Shown: positions 1-6,710 of the stretch, piece by piece
Layout of the letters: each line of letters begins with the position of its first letter
Numbering within the stretch: position 1 is the first letter of the stretch
NCBI GenBank assembly: GCA_003278845.1
Contig: QCCX01000011.1
Location: 1 to 36,520 of the forward strand
DNA from: Prochlorococcus sp. AG-347-O22
Lineage (GTDB): Bacteria > Cyanobacteriota > Cyanobacteriia > PCC-6307 > Cyanobiaceae
DNA length: 36,520 bases
Reading direction: 5' to 3'
Program-made: the position numbers and the translations under genes
Notes under the pieces: model-generated
The model's database searches: none
The model's input: only the letters and a program-made list of their open reading frames with translations
What the model was told of the DNA's origin: nothing

Positions 1-8
1 TACTAGAC

Positions 9-101
9 TCATTTTTTATCCTCTTTTTTCTTGTTGGTGCCCTCTATGTAAGGCACAAGTATATTTAATAGCCATTTTTTAAATGAACTTAAAGGTTTCA
101 T
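9..101 (-). CDS. Possible 30-aa basic peptide
   Basis: An ATG-initiated reading frame of 30 codons ends in TGA just inside the window. The peptide has an amphipathic start (LSSFKKWLLNILVPYI) and a lysine-rich tail. It lies 7 bases downstream of the 127-aa gene on the same strand, so it could be the distal gene of a two-gene unit. I recognise no family. Its shortness makes chance a real alternative; the close spacing is the main support. Confidence 0.35.
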   Translation of the reverse strand: MKPLSSFKKWLLNILVPYIEGTNKKKEDKK

Positions 102-108
102 AATCTAT

Positions 109-492
109 TTACTTGCCTTTTCTCCATAAACTCCTCCCTTTGATGAGATCCTCTATATTTGGCCAAGCCGCTATTAACTCTTTAAGTGCCTTTCTATTAG
201 GAGTATAGAAAACACATGACAATGCACTTATTACATAAAGTATGAACCATAACTTACTTTCTGAATAAGCTAAAAACAAAGAGAAAAGGAAACTTCCAAT
301 AAAGAAAAAGAAAAATGTCCTATTTACAATTTCTAATGGACTTCTTTTAAGTCTGTAAAATTTAGTCTTTTTTTTATCTAGTTCACTATCTTTCTGAAAT
401 TTACTTTCGTATGAATTAATTATTTCTTCTTCTAGAACTTTTTCGTACTCTAAATTATCAATTGGATCACTACTACTCTTTTTATTTATCAT
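109..492 (-). CDS. Conserved-type hypothetical membrane protein, 127 aa
   Basis: The first 55 residues are charged and rich in Glu, Lys and Ser. Two adjacent hydrophobic segments follow (roughly residues 58-76 and 79-96), separated by a short polar turn (SESK), giving a helical hairpin in the membrane. The tail (about 97-127) is basic with several Trp. This suggests a small integral membrane protein with cytoplasmic ends. No catalytic motif is visible and I do not recognise the family. The ATG at the start is the only sensible initiator, and a 283-base gap separates it from the next, divergently oriented gene. Confidence 0.72.
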   Translation of the reverse strand: MINKKSSSDPIDNLEYEKVLEEEIINSYESKFQKDSELDKKKTKFYRLKRSPLEIVNRTFFFFFIGSFLFSLFLAYSESKLWFILYVISALSCVFYTPNRKALKELIAAWPNIEDLIKGRSLWRKGK

Positions 493-775
493 TGGTATCT
501 ATACAGTACGAATATGGTAGCTAATTTAAGGTATTTTAAAAAGTATCAAATTTTATCTGTTAACTGGAGCTATACGAACAGATCATGGTTTTGAAAATAC
601 TTCAAGATTGTCTTATTTATAAAAGATAAATTAGTCAAAATATTCTTTTTAATTTTCCCAAATCTTTCGGTCATTTAAAACAATCACTTCTATAAACTTC
701 ATAGCATTAATTAAATTGGGAGGCAATATCTTAATCTAGAGTTAAACTAGTTTAGAGATTTTAATAATAATCTAT

Positions 776-1087
776 ATGCAAAGGTATTTGATTTCCTACG
801 AATTTACTGATGGCGAGGATCAAGAAGAAGGAGCAGAAATGCTTATTAATTGGTATGAATCAGGTGGTCCCCAAAACAGACCTGAAAACTATGAGGTTCA
901 TTCTTGGATTTTTATGGTTCAAAATGGGATTGGACATTCTGTAGTGAGTGCAGATTCTCTTGAGACAATTTGGAAGCAATGGCATCCCTGGAGAAGGTTA
1001 ATGGATATAAGTATTCAGCCGTGTATGGATCTTGATGAGACAGTCGGATTATTCAAAAAACAAAAAATGAATACACGGATAGTCTAA
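776..1087 (+). CDS. DUF3303-type protein
   Basis: A 103-aa soluble protein with the pattern I associate with DUF3303 in marine picocyanobacteria. The N-terminus begins with a beta-strand-like MQRYLISYEF, followed by an acidic loop. A WYESGGPQNRPENYEVHSWIF core comes next, and then a WKQWHPWRRLMDISIQPCMD segment in which the Trp-rich run is the most distinctive feature. This looks like a small ferredoxin-like fold. No function is established that I can name. It is preceded by a 283-base gap and has no tightly linked neighbour, so it is probably monocistronic. Confidence 0.78.
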   Translation: MQRYLISYEFTDGEDQEEGAEMLINWYESGGPQNRPENYEVHSWIFMVQNGIGHSVVSADSLETIWKQWHPWRRLMDISIQPCMDLDETVGLFKKQKMNTRIV

Positions 1088-1182
1088 AAGCATTTCTAAC
1101 TTCTAAATATAAATTTCTTTTTAGTAGCACCTAATACTACATACATATTTCTCTGCGTTAAAAAGGATAAGATTAATTTTCC

Positions 1183-1377
1183 ATGATGAATGATTCTTAT
1201 CACATTTACTTCAAAGGAGAAATTCTTTTCAAGAATTTAAGTAAAGATGAATTTGAATTTGTTTGGGGAAAACTTTATACGTCCTATATAAATGCCCTAA
1301 ATAAGGAGCTAACCTACGAATTAATTAGTGAAAACAATATTATGGAGCCCTCCTTTAACCTTGAACCCTCTTACTAA
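1183..1377 (+). CDS. Hypothetical small protein, 64 aa
   Basis: A short soluble protein starting MMNDSYHIYFKGE. Either of two adjacent ATG codons could initiate; the second would give 63 aa. The alternating pattern YHIYFKGEILFKNLS followed by the helix KDEFEFVWGKLYTSYINAL suggests a beta hairpin packed on a helix, ending in an acidic tail. Similar small proteins are common in picocyanobacteria, but I cannot name a family. It stands alone, convergent with the next gene. Confidence 0.68.
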   Translation: MMNDSYHIYFKGEILFKNLSKDEFEFVWGKLYTSYINALNKELTYELISENNIMEPSFNLEPSY

Positions 1378-1397
1378 ATCAAGAATAAAATTCTAGA

Positions 1398-1640
1398 TTA
1401 TGAATAAAACAAGAAAAGATGTCTATCTTTTATTTTGAGGTACTCTTTCTCCTCTTTAGTTATATCCAAAGCAATTTTATTTGCCTCAGTTTCGACATAA
1501 GAACTATAAGTCTCGAAGTTTTCCTCTCTTTTAAATAGGGCAACAATGCCAATATCTGTTATGAACCAAATAAAATGATCAGTTTCTCCAACAGGCTCCT
1601 CTTTTAAAGAGTCAATGATTAAATCACAGGTTGAATCCAT
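1398..1640 (-). CDS. Hypothetical small acidic protein, 80 aa
   Basis: Soluble, acidic and without a membrane segment. The central part (HFIWFITDIGIVALFKREE) alternates hydrophobic residues like paired beta strands, and the C-terminal half is a charged helix (KIALDITKEEKEYLKIKDRH). It lies 20 bases downstream of the 78-aa membrane gene on the same strand, so the two may be co-transcribed. No family recognised. Confidence 0.62.
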   Translation of the reverse strand: MDSTCDLIIDSLKEEPVGETDHFIWFITDIGIVALFKREENFETYSSYVETEANKIALDITKEEKEYLKIKDRHLFLFYS

Positions 1641-1660
1641 TTAATTAATCCGTAGGGATT

Positions 1661-1897
1661 TTAATTCCCCCCATTGCAATACCTGACAGCCTCAGAATTG
1701 GTACCACCATCTTCAATAATTTCGGCAACACATTTATTGAAAAGTTTAGACTCTTTTTTTACGGAACAGAACCCAAAAGCAATAGCAGCCAATGCTATTG
1801 CAGAGACGAAACTAGAACCAAGTTGTATAAAACCATAGGCAAACATGATGTTTTTCTTTCCAGAACACTTTTTTGAATCCTTTTTTTCTTCTGACAT
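1661..1897 (-). CDS. Hypothetical single-helix membrane protein with C-terminal Cys pair
   Basis: 78 aa. A strongly basic N-terminus (KKDSKKCSGKK) precedes one hydrophobic helix at about residues 18-44, rich in Ala, Ile and Phe. The short C-terminal part carries two separated cysteines (in NKCVAEI and RYCNGG). The positive-inside rule would place the N-terminus in the cytoplasm and the Cys-bearing tail across the membrane, where a disulfide could form. The layout resembles the 85-aa protein at 9326-9583 (one helix, then two Cys), though sequence similarity is weak. It is first in a likely pair with the 80-aa gene downstream. Confidence 0.68.
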   Translation of the reverse strand: MSEEKKDSKKCSGKKNIMFAYGFIQLGSSFVSAIALAAIAFGFCSVKKESKLFNKCVAEIIEDGGTNSEAVRYCNGGN

Positions 1898-2430
1898 TTT
1901 AAATTTTTGACTTAATTGAATCTATTTGATTAATGTTAGGTTTGAGAAATATTTTCATAGAGAAAACCGAATTAAAGATTTTTTGACCAGCTAAGACAAA
2001 AATTAAAAATTTCAAGTTTAGATTGATTTTTCTTCACTTTAATTTTCAAATTGATACATCAAGAATAAAAACTTTTTAAATTTTTTATCAACATAAGCTC
2101 CTGGAATTGATTTTTTATCTTTTTTTTAAAAGTAATGATCCCGCAGTTATAACAAGTGATTATGATACTTTTTAAACTACATTTAATTTTTTTTGATGAA
2201 GTATTAATACTTAAAAAATTTCCCAGAAAAGCTTGTTTTGATAATGCTCCCGAAGAGTTATCCACTTTTTAAGCATTTTTCAACAGGGTTTTCCACAATA
2301 TGTTGATTAAATTTGAATTTCTATGTGCAAAATAAAATATTATCTTCTTTTAAGTAAAAACTATCCACAATTTTTTTTTGGGATCACTATGATTTCAACT
2401 GTCTTTTAAATAATTTTAAGAACAAATCTT
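1898..2430. other. Long AT-rich intergenic stretch
   Basis: I see no convincing gene in these 533 bases. Short frames exist on the minus strand, but they are Lys/Ile/Ser-rich translations of AT-rich DNA with no start context. The distinctive content is three DnaA-box-like 9-mers near its right end and several long T or A tracts. A further 292-base gap (2557-2848) after the 41-codon frame is equally featureless. Confidence 0.5.
2258..2369 (+). other. Cluster of three DnaA-box-like 9-mers
   Basis: Three 9-base words close to the DnaA consensus (TTATCCACA or TTTTCCACA) lie in the same orientation within 112 bases: TTATCCACT at 2258-2266, TTTTCCACA at 2289-2297 and CTATCCACA at 2361-2369. They sit in AT-rich non-coding DNA beside a T9 tract at 2371-2379. 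This could be a secondary DnaA-binding or titration site. It is unlikely to be the chromosomal origin, since dnaN and dnaA are not nearby. AT-rich composition raises the chance rate of such words. Confidence 0.4.
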
Positions 2431-2556
2431 ATGAATCTAAATAAGACAAAAAAGTACTTAAATCTCGAAATCAAAAAAGAGTTGGAAAAATCTAAGCTTA
2501 AAGTTCTTACTAATGAAAATGATTTTTTAGTTAAAAACCTCAAAAAGGCTGGATAA
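2431..2556 (+). CDS. Possible 41-aa coiled-coil peptide
   Basis: The frame runs from ATG to TAA and encodes a highly charged, helix-forming peptide with no membrane segment. Its end (TNENDFLVKNLKKAG) resembles the end of the peptide at 6366-6539 (TENERLVNSLKKSG). This shared Asn-Glu-x-x-Leu-Val-x-x-Leu-Lys-Lys-x-Gly pattern suggests the two are paralogues and argues that the frame is real. The longer minus-strand frame over the same bases is a shadow. Confidence 0.45.
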   Translation: MNLNKTKKYLNLEIKKELEKSKLKVLTNENDFLVKNLKKAG

Positions 2557-2848
2557 TTTACTAGAGCTTTTAAATACTTTTCAAACGATAAACTATTTAA
2601 GCTTCCTTTCAAAGACAAAAAAATATTTTCTTGAATGATCAACCACAAAAGTTTTAGTTTATCAAATATAAAATTTCTATTAAATATACAAACTAATTAC
2701 TCCAGATACTAAACATATAAAAAAAATCCTAGTTATATTATAAAAATCTCAGTAAGAGATCAGATTAGAAATATTAACGGGAAATTCCAAGTTTTTAATT
2801 TTTTAAATATTCAGCTTTTCCTGTATTCGCACCATAGTTTCTATAAAG

Positions 2849-3100
2849 ATGAATACCCAAGAACTTAAAGTCAACTACAAAAAGCTTTTAAACAAAGCTG
2901 CCAAAGCAAACGGTCGTAAAGAAACTGTGTCTTACTTAAATCGTGCTGCAAAAATTAAATCAAAAATCTATTCAAACACTAAAGTAAATTGCTTTAGATG
3001 TAATGGAGCAGGTTTTCTAAGAATTTCATTAGATGAGACTAAAACATGTCTATCTTGCTATGGGAAGGGTTTTTTAATTAAAGAAATTCAGCAGGTTTAA
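2849..3100 (+). CDS. Miniprotein with DnaJ-type CxxCxGxG zinc motif
   Basis: 83 aa. The N-terminal half (1-45) is a basic helical region (KVNYKKLLNKAAKANGRKE). The C-terminal half has two DnaJ-type knuckles: CFRCNGAG at about 48-55 and CLSCYGKG at about 67-74. Four cysteines at CxxC spacing followed by GxG would bind one zinc. Full DnaJ central domains carry four repeats; here there are only two and no J domain. Single-zinc relatives occur as small chaperone-like proteins and in chloroplast BSD2-type proteins, so a role in protein folding is possible but not shown. A membrane peptide follows 16 bases downstream. Confidence 0.75.
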   Translation: MNTQELKVNYKKLLNKAAKANGRKETVSYLNRAAKIKSKIYSNTKVNCFRCNGAGFLRISLDETKTCLSCYGKGFLIKEIQQV

Positions 3101-3116
3101 AAAAATTTGATTGTTC

Positions 3117-3272
3117 ATGAAGGATCTCATTCAAGCTCACAAAAAATTAATTAAAACAGTAAAAGAACAAATGGGATTTTCTGATTATGGTATGTATTGG
3201 TTAGCTTTCCTAGAAGGTGGTCTGACTATATGGCTGCTGGATAGAATATTTTTCCACTGGTTAAAGTTTTAA
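3117..3272 (+). CDS. Small membrane peptide, 51 aa
   Basis: ATG to TAA, 51 codons. It has a basic N-terminal helix (about 1-18), then GFSDYGMYWLAFLEGG and a hydrophobic helix LTIWLLDRIFFHWL at the C-terminus, rich in Trp and Phe. The phrase WLAFLEGG and its position 16 bases after the zinc-motif gene suggest a genuine co-transcribed small gene. Topology is probably N-terminus in the cytoplasm with one membrane helix. No function known to me. Confidence 0.6.
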   Translation: MKDLIQAHKKLIKTVKEQMGFSDYGMYWLAFLEGGLTIWLLDRIFFHWLKF

Positions 3273-3363
3273 TTTTTATTTAATTCAAAAAAATTTCTGC
3301 AGGTATTAAATAAATTAATTTATCGAAACCACTTGAAAAGTTGTAGGATAGTAAAAAACTAAT

Positions 3364-3591
3364 ATGCAATTACTCGGATTAATTCTTCTTCTTGCTAGTA
3401 GCTGGTATTTATGGAAATTAACATCAAACTTTCTTGATGAACCAACAAAAAAAGAACTTACAAATAGTTTCAATAACCTCAAAAATAAATTCTCTGAGGG
3501 AAAACAAAATTTCTCTAAAGCAAAAATAAGCGAAGCTTGGGAAAAATATAAAGAAGAAGGTGGTGCCTTATCTAATAAAGAAAAAAGCTAG
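3364..3591 (+). CDS. Small membrane-anchored coiled-coil protein, 75 aa
   Basis: A hydrophobic helix at about residues 2-19 (rich in Leu, one Trp) works as a membrane anchor or uncleaved signal. The rest is a charged helix with repeated Lys/Glu/Asn/Phe (NNLKNKFSEGKQNFSKAKI). It is the first gene of a run of four with essentially no spacers; its TAG stop shares its last base with the GTG start of the next gene. Confidence 0.68.
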   Translation: MQLLGLILLLASSWYLWKLTSNFLDEPTKKELTNSFNNLKNKFSEGKQNFSKAKISEAWEKYKEEGGALSNKEKS

Positions 3592-3845
3592 TGGACTTTT
3601 TTATTATTACAAGTCTCACTAAAGATATTTCTAGAATTGATCTAATTGGTATTTTGTTTGGGCATTTAATTTTTGGTGTTGCATTGACACAGCTTTTAAA
3701 TTGGACTTGGTTAAAGAACCTAATGAGTGAAGAAGACAAAACAAGGATGCTTAAAAGTTATACATGGAAAGACTTATTAGTAGATGGAGCAATTGTAACG
3801 GTAGTTCTAGGAATAATCTTTTTGATAATTAGCATTTTTCTATAA
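3591..3845 (+). CDS. Small two-helix membrane protein, 84 aa
   Basis: The start is a GTG overlapping the previous stop (TAGTG), implying translational coupling. Two hydrophobic segments are visible: about 16-38 (GILFGHLIFGVALTQLL) and about 63-84 (DGAIVTVVLGIIFLIIS). They flank a charged loop (NLMSEEDKTRMLKSYTWKD). It is second in the four-gene run; the next gene's ATG follows its TAA immediately. No family recognised. Confidence 0.65.
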   Translation: MDFFIITSLTKDISRIDLIGILFGHLIFGVALTQLLNWTWLKNLMSEEDKTRMLKSYTWKDLLVDGAIVTVVLGIIFLIISIFL

Positions 3846-3935
3846 ATGAACGTAACTTACATCCTTTTAGTTTTTTTAATGATATCAATTGTGATTTTCA
3901 CTCAAATAATCAATTCTTCCGATAAATCAAAATAA
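3846..3935 (+). CDS. 29-aa membrane peptide
   Basis: ATG directly abuts the preceding TAA. The product is almost entirely one hydrophobic helix (YILLVFLMISIVIFTQII) with a short polar tail (NSSDKSK). Size and layout resemble small photosystem or cytochrome subunits, but I recognise no specific one. It is supported by gap-free packing between its neighbours on both sides. Confidence 0.5.
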   Translation: MNVTYILLVFLMISIVIFTQIINSSDKSK

Positions 3936-4037
3936 ATGACCGAAGTAACTAGCAACTCCTCAACTGGATGGTACTTAATCGCTTTGGTAAGCACTTTATC
4001 TTTTTTAGCCTTAATTTACTTCGGCCAAAAAAAATAG
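3936..4037 (+). CDS. 33-aa membrane peptide
   Basis: ATG directly follows the preceding TAA (TAAATG). A polar N-terminus (TEVTSNSSTG) precedes one helix (WYLIALVSTLSFLALIYFG) and a QKK tail. It is last in the four-gene run and is followed 37 bases later by a hairpin terminator, so 3364-4037 reads as one operon. The product is not recognised. Confidence 0.55.
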   Translation: MTEVTSNSSTGWYLIALVSTLSFLALIYFGQKK

Positions 4038-4074
4038 AGTAAATTTTGAAAGACTATTTAAATTCATAAAAAAA

Positions 4075-4101
4075 ACTCTGCAACTTCACGAGATGCAGAG
4101 T
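4075..4101. terminator. Hairpin terminator closing the small-membrane-protein run
   Basis: A perfect 8-bp stem, ACTCTGCA (4075-4082) with TGCAGAGT (4094-4101), and an 11-base loop. Runs of A precede it and CTTAATTATT follows. The A-run makes it a better terminator for the minus strand (peptide at 4123-4245) than for the plus strand, but it can plausibly serve both. Confidence 0.65.
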
Positions 4102-4122
4102 CTTAATTATTAAGTAACTGAT

Positions 4123-4245
4123 TTATATAAATCTGTTGATTATAAAACCTTTTTTCTTAATCAAAGAAAAAGAGACCGATGAATTTGATGAAGATACTGA
4201 ATTCACGGCCCCATTGATAACCGCATTTTTCGGTAGATACGACAA
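4123..4245 (-). CDS. Possible 40-aa peptide with exceptionally strong Shine-Dalgarno
   Basis: A TTG-initiated frame of 40 codons begins SYLPKNAVINGAVN, continues with a Ser/Asn-rich stretch and ends basic (SLIKKKGFIINRF). About 3 bases upstream of the TTG lies AAGGGGGTGATT, nearly a perfect complement of the 16S rRNA 3' end. That is striking in a genome where such sites are rare. The block at about 4195-4260 is also less AT-rich than its surroundings. It is followed by the hairpin at 4075-4101. Alternatives are a structured RNA or an interspersed repeat element of high-light Prochlorococcus whose translation is incidental. Confidence 0.4.
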   Translation of the reverse strand: MSYLPKNAVINGAVNSVSSSNSSVSFSLIKKKGFIINRFI

Positions 4246-4377
4246 TGAATCACCCCCTTTACTAATGTTTTTTTAAAGATAACCAAAAGAATTAAATAAG
4301 GAAAGAAATTCATCAAAAATTTAAAATTTTTTTAACAAATTAAAGATATAAATCTCTTCAATATAAATTTATTGATA

Positions 4378-5043
4378 TTACCAAGGCAAAACTTCTCCGT
4401 TGGCATGCCAAAACGTACCAGAGTTATTTTTATTTAAAGAATCTATACGTTTTAAAAGGCCATTTGCTGATTCTTCAGTACTAATTCCATTTCTTGTAAA
4501 ACCAGTCATTCTTGTACTCACTAACCCCGGATGCAAAATAGCTACATAAATTTCTTCTCTTGATAAATCTATAGAAAGTGATTTTGCTGCCATGGACAAA
4601 GCGACTTTAGACATTCTGTAACCATAAGAACTTCCAGATGTATTATCTTCAATAGATCCCATTCTACTTGTGATAAAAGCAACCTTAGAAGATTTTTTTA
4701 AAAAATGTTTAAGTGATTGCGTCATACATATTGGGCTCAATGCATTGACTTCAAATTGCCGCAAAATACTTTTTTTATCTAAGTTTTCGAAAGAATTAAA
4801 TTCATAAATTCCTGCATTATGAATTAAGCAATCTAAATTAACTCCAGATAGTTTTTTACACAAATTTGATATCGACTCATCAGAAGAAATTTCTATATTC
4901 TCTTCAATTCTCACTCCTAAATCTCTAAGTTCTTTTGAAGCTTTCCTACACGTTGCAATTACATTATCTCCCCTCTTATGAATTTGCCTACATAGTTCTA
5001 ATCCAATACCCCTATTTGATCCTGTAATTAGATAAGTCGACAT
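4378..5043 (-). CDS. Short-chain dehydrogenase/reductase (C-factor-like)
   Basis: 221 aa, a classical single-domain SDR with a Rossmann fold. The dinucleotide motif TGSNRGIG is at residues 7-14 and the NAG strand motif at about 76-78. The catalytic Ser lies in FITSRMGS (about 123-130) and the YxxxK pair in YRMSK (about 142-146). HPGLVSTRM follows the active site as in C-factor-type SDRs. Substrate and cofactor preference (NADH or NADPH) cannot be read from sequence; an oxidoreductase on a small carbonyl or alcohol is expected. Length is slightly short for the family but all core motifs are present. It stands alone among small hypothetical genes. Confidence 0.9.
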   Translation of the reverse strand: MSTYLITGSNRGIGLELCRQIHKRGDNVIATCRKASKELRDLGVRIEENIEISSDESISNLCKKLSGVNLDCLIHNAGIYEFNSFENLDKKSILRQFEVNALSPICMTQSLKHFLKKSSKVAFITSRMGSIEDNTSGSSYGYRMSKVALSMAAKSLSIDLSREEIYVAILHPGLVSTRMTGFTRNGISTEESANGLLKRIDSLNKNNSGTFWHANGEVLPW

Positions 5044-5215
5044 CTCTAAACTAAAAATAAAAATTAATCTAAATCCAAATATAAAAGAAAACGCACTAGA
5101 AAAAGAAAAAATTTATAAAATTCCTTATTAGATTTTTTAAGGTTATGATGGGTTATGAAATTTAAAAGATTTTATAAAAGAAAGCAAAGATATTTTTATC
5201 ATTGATATTTAATGT

Positions 5216-5422
5216 ATGGAAATTTTCAATCAAGAATTTATACAAGAGATTATTAGGATAACGTGGAGAAATCCTGCTTTCATGGCTATAGCTATTGCGT
5301 TAGTTTGGCTTATCCCACAATTATTTATCAGAAAAATAATGGCAAAAAAATATGAAAGAAGAAAAATAGAAATACAGAAAAATAAAATTCAGAAGCTTTA
5401 CCCAACTAATACTTCTAAATAA
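5216..5422 (+). CDS. Small single-helix membrane protein, 68 aa
   Basis: It has an N-terminal amphipathic part, one hydrophobic helix at about 20-38 (AFMAIAIALVWLIPQLF), and a strongly basic tail (KKYERRKIEIQKNKIQK). The basic tail should stay in the cytoplasm. ATG start; a partial direct repeat (GGTTATGATGGGTTATGA, 5142-5159) lies upstream. No family recognised. Confidence 0.65.
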   Translation: MEIFNQEFIQEIIRITWRNPAFMAIAIALVWLIPQLFIRKIMAKKYERRKIEIQKNKIQKLYPTNTSK

Positions 5423-5482
5423 GATTTTTATTTATAAGATGATCTAATTAATCAATAAATACTTTTTGTATCTAAGTAAAAT

Positions 5483-5674
5483 ATGACATACAAAATAATT
5501 AGAATTGATGGGAAAGATGACGAATTAACAGCTAAAAGTTTTGATAAATATTCAGATGCGTACGATTTGTTAGAGGAACTATATGGAGATTTATGTTGTT
5601 CAGATGCTGATTATGGAGACATAACATATTACGATATTGTGGAAAATAATTTAAAAAATAATAATGGAGAATAA
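5483..5674 (+). CDS. Hypothetical acidic protein, 63 aa
   Basis: A small soluble protein starting MTYKIIRIDGKDDE, strongly acidic in the middle (DLCCSDADYGDITYYDIVE) with a Cys-Cys pair. The first strand and following helix (KSFDKYSDAYDLLEELYGD) suggest a compact alpha/beta fold. It overlaps the next gene by 11 bases, so the two are translated as a pair. Confidence 0.65.
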   Translation: MTYKIIRIDGKDDELTAKSFDKYSDAYDLLEELYGDLCCSDADYGDITYYDIVENNLKNNNGE

Positions 5675-5882
5675 AAAATGGGCTCCCTCCCAAGAAGAAA
5701 ATTTAGGGGTAATAACGAGTGTATATGAATTAATTAAAGAAGAACTTTCAGAACTTCAAAAAAAAACTGGATGTCCCGATTCATTTATTTATGATTTTAT
5801 TGGCAAAATTCAGAATGAATGGCATCCTGAATCTTGTCACTCCATAGTTAGAAATAAAAAAAGGAAAATTAGAAAATATTAA
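5664..5882 (+). CDS. Hypothetical protein, 72 aa
   Basis: The ATG lies inside the end of the preceding 63-aa gene (11-base overlap). The protein is helical: EENLGVITSVYELIKEELSELQKKTGCPDSFIYDFIGKIQ, then NEWHPESCH and a very basic end (RNKKRKIRK). A similar helix-plus-EW pattern occurs in the 60-aa protein at 7623-7805 (FEEIKNICINLQKDT, then INEWEE). This may indicate a small family, but similarity is weak. No function known. Confidence 0.65.
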   Translation: MENKKWAPSQEENLGVITSVYELIKEELSELQKKTGCPDSFIYDFIGKIQNEWHPESCHSIVRNKKRKIRKY

Positions 5883-5942
5883 ATCTTCAACGCAAATTAA
5901 TAAAATTTCTCTAATATTGTTTGAATTTAAAAATTTTAAATC

Positions 5943-6029
5943 ATGATTATTAGAATACTAGGAATAGTACTTATCCTTGGTACGATTGCATATTATGGTT
6001 TAGTTTTAACTGGGCAAAGCAACCTTTAG
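5943..6029 (+). CDS. 28-aa membrane peptide
   Basis: A hydrophobic helix (IIRILGIVLILGTIAYYGLV) with a short polar end (LTGQSNL), ATG start. It sits 60 bases after one gene and 24 bases before the next, on the same strand. Small enough to be chance, but the long uninterrupted membrane helix and spacing favour a real peptide. Confidence 0.5.
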   Translation: MIIRILGIVLILGTIAYYGLVLTGQSNL

Positions 6030-6053
6030 TTTTTTAACTTTTAAAAATTTCCG

Positions 6054-6266
6054 ATGAAATGGCCTCCTACTTTGTGTTGGACAGCACCAAAAACAATTAA
6101 TGGTAATAGGCATTTTCAAGTTAAAGCTTATGGTGGCAAAAATGAAGATAGATGGGTTGATATTTTTCCTACCAAAAATAAAAAAGATATTAAAAGAATC
6201 TCATGGACAAAACTAAAATCAGAATGGACTTCTGGTTGGTTAAGGCTCCCAAAAGATAAAGATTAA
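6054..6266 (+). CDS. TIGR02450/DUF2389-type Trp-rich protein
   Basis: 70 aa with six Trp. The pattern matches the tryptophan-rich TIGR02450 family as I know it. It has an N-terminal KWPPTLCWTAPKTINGNRHF segment, then a strand-like FQVKAYGG and RWVDIFPTKN. It ends with a conserved SWTKLKSEWTSGWLRLP. Cytosolic, probably a small beta-rich domain. Function is unknown in the family. ATG start is clear; the neighbours are unrelated small genes on the same strand. Confidence 0.75.
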   Translation: MKWPPTLCWTAPKTINGNRHFQVKAYGGKNEDRWVDIFPTKNKKDIKRISWTKLKSEWTSGWLRLPKDKD

Positions 6267-6365
6267 TTTGTCTATGTAAACAAATATTATTAACCAGAAA
6301 ACTGTAAAAAATAATACCTAACTAAAAAAAAATAACTTCTAAAATTTTTTAAATTGCTGCTTAAT

Positions 6366-6539
6366 ATGAAGTCAGAACCGAAAAAAAAACTCCCTAATAA
6401 AAAAGTTATAAGTTCAGCAAAATTTGAGGCTAAAGAACAATTCACAAAAACTGCATTAGAAAATTTAAAAACAGAAAATGAAAGACTTGTTAATTCACTA
6501 AAAAAATCTGGGGAGATTAAAGAATCAAAAAGAAAATAG
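6366..6539 (+). CDS. Small basic coiled-coil protein, 57 aa
   Basis: I chose the ATG at 6366 rather than the TTG four codons upstream. The protein is Lys/Glu-rich throughout (PKKKLPNKKVISSAKFEAKE), with a predicted continuous helix and a heptad-like end (LENLKTENERLVNSLKKSGE). It has no Cys, no Trp and no membrane segment. The end resembles the 41-aa peptide at 2431-2556. It could bind nucleic acid or form an oligomer, but neither is shown. Confidence 0.6.
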   Translation: MKSEPKKKLPNKKVISSAKFEAKEQFTKTALENLKTENERLVNSLKKSGEIKESKRK

Positions 6540-6590
6540 ACTTACAGTATTTAAAATTTTTTATTATTATGAATATTTATAGATTGAGAA

Positions 6591-6710
6591 ATGATTGAAA
6601 AGATCTCACTAGCTAATTCTCATTTACCTCAACTTATTGGGTTCGTTCTGATGTCAATTGGTTACACATTAGGCAATAAATTTTACCTTCCGGAAATCAA
6701 ACAAAAATAA
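6591..6710 (+). CDS. 39-aa membrane peptide
   Basis: ATG to TAA. It contains one hydrophobic helix (LPQLIGFVLMSIGYTLG) followed by NKFYLPEIKQK. It follows the coiled-coil gene by 51 bases on the same strand. No family recognised. Confidence 0.5.
   Translation: MIEKISLANSHLPQLIGFVLMSIGYTLGNKFYLPEIKQK

Noticed and set aside
2059..2265. 68-codon minus-strand frame
   Set aside because: Composition is typical of chance translation of AT-rich DNA; it begins inside a DnaA-box-like word and has no start context.
2406..2648. 80-codon minus-strand frame
   Set aside because: Covers the plus-strand 41-codon peptide, which has a recognisable tail shared with another locus; the minus product is a Phe/Leu/Ser run expected from A-rich complement.
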